Shown here piece after piece: positions 5,013 to 7,267 of a DNA stretch of 7,267 nt; position 1 is the stretch's first letter; every line of letters begins with the position of its first letter. Position numbers and translations under genes: made by a program. The notes beneath the pieces are model-generated. The model saw only the letters and a program-made list of their open reading frames with translations. It ran no database searches and was not told the DNA's origin. Origin of the DNA: Actinomycetota bacterium. Its GTDB lineage: Bacteria > Actinomycetota > Actinomycetes > S36-B12. The stretch is from the NCBI GenBank assembly GCA_009700485.1, contig WLLZ01000088.1, positions 1 to 7,267 of the forward strand. The letters run 5' to 3'.

Positions 5013-5752
5013 TTGAAGAACCTATCCACCCCAGCCAGCAGCCAGTTCGCGTAATCACGTTGACCCGCTGTGCTCATCATCAGAGCGGCGTCTTGTTTGT
5101 TCCGCATATTTCCTACTTCGACTATGACCGTGGGTACATCACTGAAATTCAAAGTTGACTGTTCACGGCTCACCATGCGCTGCCCCGCAATGTAAGTTGA
5201 CGGTGGAGCCCCGGCCGCCTTCATCCCGGCGATCATGTCAGCGGCGAACCTCCTGTCGACTTCGATCACGTCATCGGTCCAGCCTTTAATCCGAACCGGC
5301 TCGATTACAAAAAATCCGCGGCCATTTGACGGCCCTCCATCGGCATGGATGCTGACCATGGCATCTGCTTTTGCAGCGTTGGCTATACCAGCCCGATCCC
5401 AAACGCACGGACCCCATTTTGATCGTGAGTTGGAATCGCGCGTCAGCACCACAGTGGCTCCCTGCCCCTCCAGCAACTGCCGTAGTTGCTTTGCGATCTT
5501 CCAGTTCAAGGTGGCCTCTGGGAACCCAGCGTTAGTCGCAGTTCCGGTTGTATTGCAGCCCTTGACTATGGCCCCGTTGAACTTGGTGGAATTGATTTCG
5601 TCGGCGAACTCAGGTTCGCCATTACCCAGCTGATGGCCTGGATCAATCACGATGGTCTTTCCACTAAGTGGGCCTTCGAGCGCCTGCGCGCTAGGTGTAG
5701 TACTGAAGGAAATGCCTAGGGCTATCAGCGCGGCAATTACTGAGCGTTTCAC
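5009..5752 (-). CDS. Secreted zinc N-acetylmuramoyl-L-alanine amidase (Amidase_3)
   Basis: The enzyme cleaves the amide between muramic acid and L-alanine in peptidoglycan. The 247 residues begin with a short basic stretch, a hydrophobic core and a likely cleavage after Ala-Gln-Ala (about residue 24), so it is exported. The Amidase_3 domain covers about 32-246. The zinc ligands are His40 (Ile-Asp-Pro-Gly-His), Glu79 (Phe-Pro-Glu-Ala) and His136 (Ser-Ile-His-Ala-Asp); the catalytic acid is Glu212 (Val-Glu-Val-Gly-Asn-Met-Arg-Asn). Cys66 and Cys116 are the only cysteines and may form a disulfide. There is no wall-binding domain, and length and layout resemble Rv3717 of M. tuberculosis, linked to wall turnover and recycling. 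The GTG start overlaps the argA stop (GTGA), with no purine-rich site upstream, so translation probably depends on coupling. A wall hydrolase between argA and DUF501 is an uncommon setting. Confidence 0.94.
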   Translation of the reverse strand: MKRSVIAALIALGISFSTTPSAQALEGPLSGKTIVIDPGHQLGNGEPEFADEINSTKFNGAIVKGCNTTGTATNAGFPEATLNWKIAKQLRQLLEGQGATVVLTRDSNSRSKWGPCVWDRAGIANAAKADAMVSIHADGGPSNGRGFFVIEPVRIKGWTDDVIEVDRRFAADMIAGMKAAGAPPSTYIAGQRMVSREQSTLNFSDVPTVIVEVGNMRNKQDAALMMSTAGQRDYANWLLAGVDRFFK

Positions 5753-6240
5753 AAGATGAGGAGCATTCGGCTATTACCCAAAGTGTTTGGTTTAACGCGC
5801 TCAAGATCAAGGAACTCCGCCACGCCCTCGTCGTAGGACTGCAAAAGTTGCTCAAAAACGGCTTGCTCAACGGGTGCACCTTCAATTTCGGCAAAGCCGT
5901 GTTGGCTGAAAAATTCAGTCTCAAAGGTGAGGCAAAATACCCTTTTAATACCAAGGTTTCTGGCTCGTTCCAACTGCGCACTCAGAATTTTCGACCCGAC
6001 ACCACTTCGCCGATAATCCGGATGTACGGCCAAGGTGCGAACCTCGGCGAGATCCTCCCACATAACATGCAAAGCACCGCAGCCAACAACTTCGTCACCG
6101 GCGTCTGCTACCAGAAACTCCTGAACATCTTCATAAAGAGTGACGGTCGCCTTAGAAAGCAAGCGACCATTTGGTGCGTATGCGTCAACCATGCCGCGGA
6201 TGGCCCGAACATCACCGGTTTGAGCAGGGCGGATAAGCAC
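5749..6240 (-). CDS. argA: N-acetylglutamate synthase, short GNAT type
   Basis: The enzyme transfers acetyl from acetyl-CoA to glutamate, the first step of arginine biosynthesis. The 163 residues form a single GNAT domain and closely recall Rv2747 of M. tuberculosis, a stand-alone synthase without the amino-acid-kinase domain of classical ArgA. Shared segments include Val-Val-Gly-Cys-Gly-Ala-Leu-His-Val (51-59), Arg-Thr-Leu-Ala-Val (68-72), the acetyl-CoA loop Arg-Arg-Ser-Gly-Val-Gly (77-82), Leu-Thr-Phe-Glu-Thr-Glu-Phe-Phe (104-111), His-Gly-Phe-x-Glu-Ile-Glu-Gly (114-121) and the C-terminal Lys-Pro-Asn-x-Leu-Gly-Asn-Ser-Arg-Met (150-159). The GTG start is one base after the lysS stop and is preceded by AGGGAG (6251-6246) at five bases, a good ribosome binding site. 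No other arginine genes are in the window. The match rests on recalled sequence, not a search. Confidence 0.88.
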   Translation of the reverse strand: MLIRPAQTGDVRAIRGMVDAYAPNGRLLSKATVTLYEDVQEFLVADAGDEVVGCGALHVMWEDLAEVRTLAVHPDYRRSGVGSKILSAQLERARNLGIKRVFCLTFETEFFSQHGFAEIEGAPVEQAVFEQLLQSYDEGVAEFLDLERVKPNTLGNSRMLLIL

Positions 6241-6241
6241 G

Positions 6242-7267
6242 CTAGCTCCCTAATCTTTCGGGCTTAACAAGTGGGAACAAAATAGTCTCACGTATCCCCA
6301 AACCCGTAAGTGTCATCAGCAAGCGATCAATGCCCAAACCCACCCCACCGGTGGGCGGCATCCCGTGCTCAAGGGCGCGTAAGAAATCTTCGTCAAGTTG
6401 CATAGCCTCCGCATCGCCACGCGCACCGAGTGCCGCCTGCTCGGTAAGCCGCTGACGTTGAATTACAGGGTCAACAAGTTCCGAGTAGCCGGTGGCTTGT
6501 TCGTAGCCATTGATATATAAATCCCATTTTTCTACCTTGCCGGCGTCGGTGCGATGGTCACGCACTAACGGTGAAGTGTCTACAGGGAAATCCATCACGA
6601 ATGTTGGTCGACCTTCAAAGCTATCGATTACATAGTGCTCAAAAAGCTCTTCGACTAGCTTTCCGGCTACCGCGGTAGGTTCTACTGAAATGCCAACTGC
6701 ATCACACCAGCTTTGGAGTTGCTCACGCGAGGTCTCGGGTGTTACTTGGGTACCAACCGCAGCCGAAACTGATTCATAAAGTGAAACCTCGGGCCAGTCC
6801 CCCGATAGATCATGCACAGAGCCGTCTGGATGCGTCACCTGCTCACTGCCAAACGCGGCCAGGGCCGCAGCCTGAATTAGCTCGCGCGTGATGGTAGCCA
6901 TCACCCGGTAGTCGGCGTAGGCCTCGTAGAACTCAAGCATCGCGAATTCGGGTGAATGGGTGGAGTCTGCCCCTTCATTACGGAAGTTTCGGTTGATTTC
7001 ATAAACCCGCTCGAGCCCACCAACTACCGCGCGCTTGAGGAACAACTCCGGAGCAATGCGCAAGAACAACTGCAGGTCAAATGCATTAGAGGTGGTGACA
7101 AATGGGCGCGCGGTGGCACCACCGTGCATGGTCTGCAGCATTGGAGTTTCAATCTCCAGATACCCACGAGCATCTAGTGACTTCCGGATCGCTGCAACCG
7201 TCGCGACCCTAGTTCGAGCAATCTGACGAGCTTCCGGGCGCACGATTAAATCGACATAGCGCTGCCG
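6242..7267 (-). CDS. lysS: Lysyl-tRNA synthetase, class II, C-terminal catalytic part (5' end outside window)
   Basis: The enzyme attaches lysine to tRNA-Lys. The frame is open to the right edge and begins there with Arg-Gln-Arg-Tyr-Val-Asp-Leu-Ile, a typical LysRS segment, so the GTG at 7243 is internal. The visible 341 residues hold the catalytic domain. Motif 1 is around Gly-Tyr-Leu-Glu-Ile-Glu-Thr-Pro (35-42). Motif 2 is Arg-Asn-Phe-Arg-Asn-Glu-Gly leading to His-Ser-Pro-Glu-Phe (93-108). Motif 3 is Gly-Val-Gly-Leu-Gly-Ile-Asp-Arg (308-315). The N-terminal OB-fold anticodon-binding domain lies outside, so a LysX-type fusion with an N-terminal membrane domain cannot be excluded. The gene uses TTA leucine codons (for example 7249-7247). 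In mycobacteria lysS is followed by lsr2; here argA follows after one base, which makes lysS the most upstream visible gene of the packed set. Confidence 0.96.
   Translation of the reverse strand, partial: RQRYVDLIVRPEARQIARTRVATVAAIRKSLDARGYLEIETPMLQTMHGGATARPFVTTSNAFDLQLFLRIAPELFLKRAVVGGLERVYEINRNFRNEGADSTHSPEFAMLEFYEAYADYRVMATITRELIQAAALAAFGSEQVTHPDGSVHDLSGDWPEVSLYESVSAAVGTQVTPETSREQLQSWCDAVGISVEPTAVAGKLVEELFEHYVIDSFEGRPTFVMDFPVDTSPLVRDHRTDAGKVEKWDLYINGYEQATGYSELVDPVIQRQRLTEQAALGARGDAEAMQLDEDFLRALEHGMPPTGGVGLGIDRLLMTLTGLGIRETILFPLVKPERLGS
6246..6251 (-). promoter_or_regulatory. Ribosome binding site of argA inside the lysS 3' end
   Basis: AGGGAG on the minus strand ends five bases before the argA GTG and lies within the last codons of lysS. 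It supports the GTG at 6240 as the start despite the one-base gap between the genes. Confidence 0.65.

Noticed and set aside
5235..5633. 132-codon plus-strand open frame opposite the amidase gene
   Set aside because: It is antisense to a gene with all catalytic motifs intact, and its translation is low in recognisable features.
5848..6267. 139-codon plus-strand open frame opposite argA
   Set aside because: It is antisense to a convincing GNAT gene and crosses the lysS-argA junction; no motif is seen.
7241..7243. GTG as the start of lysS
   Set aside because: The frame continues to the right edge with the typical LysRS segment Arg-Gln-Arg-Tyr-Val-Asp-Leu-Ile; the catalytic domain is not a whole protein.

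Overview
The window reads as chromosomal DNA from an actinobacterium of moderate GC content with compact gene packing. The clues are a DUF501 protein followed directly by a Ppx/GppA phosphatase (the Rv1025-Rv1026 pair of Mycobacterium), a short single-domain N-acetylglutamate synthase very like Rv2747, an Rv3717-like zinc amidase, and a Bax-inhibitor-1/YccA protein with a Gly/Ala/Tyr-rich N-terminus. I cannot name the genus. No transposase, integrase, phage gene or CRISPR array was seen.

Left edge, plus strand (1-718): the 3' part of a metallo-beta-lactamase-fold hydrolase gene, then a coupled 93-residue protein of unknown function. Their stop codon abuts the stop codon of the minus-strand Bax-inhibitor gene with no base between. 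The only terminator-like structure is a perfect inverted repeat inside the small gene.

Middle, minus strand (719-3553): read in the direction of transcription, the order is a LacI-family regulator, a dienelactone-hydrolase-family gene, a tRNA with a UAA anticodon but a short variable loop, and the Bax-inhibitor gene. The Bax-inhibitor gene appears to have its own promoter for a leaderless message. Three 17-bp tandem repeats lie over the end of lacI and in the gap before the hydrolase gene.

Right part, minus strand (3577-7267): a tightly packed set runs lysS (5' end beyond the window), argA, a secreted N-acetylmuramoyl-L-alanine amidase, DUF501 and ppx. Gaps are 1, -4, -4 and -4 bp, so co-transcription and translational coupling are likely. 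lacI follows ppx after 23 bp with its own strong ribosome binding site. The set combines translation (lysS), arginine biosynthesis (argA), wall remodelling (amidase) and polyphosphate/(p)ppGpp turnover (ppx). A shared growth-rate or nutrient-response role is inference only.

No clearly new multi-gene system is visible. The most unusual items are the class I tRNA with a UAA anticodon, the repeat block between lacI and the hydrolase gene, the gene order of the lysS-ppx set, and the cysteine/histidine pattern of the DUF501 protein. No stretch over 300 bases lacks a gene; the longest gap is about 91 bp (2452-2542).
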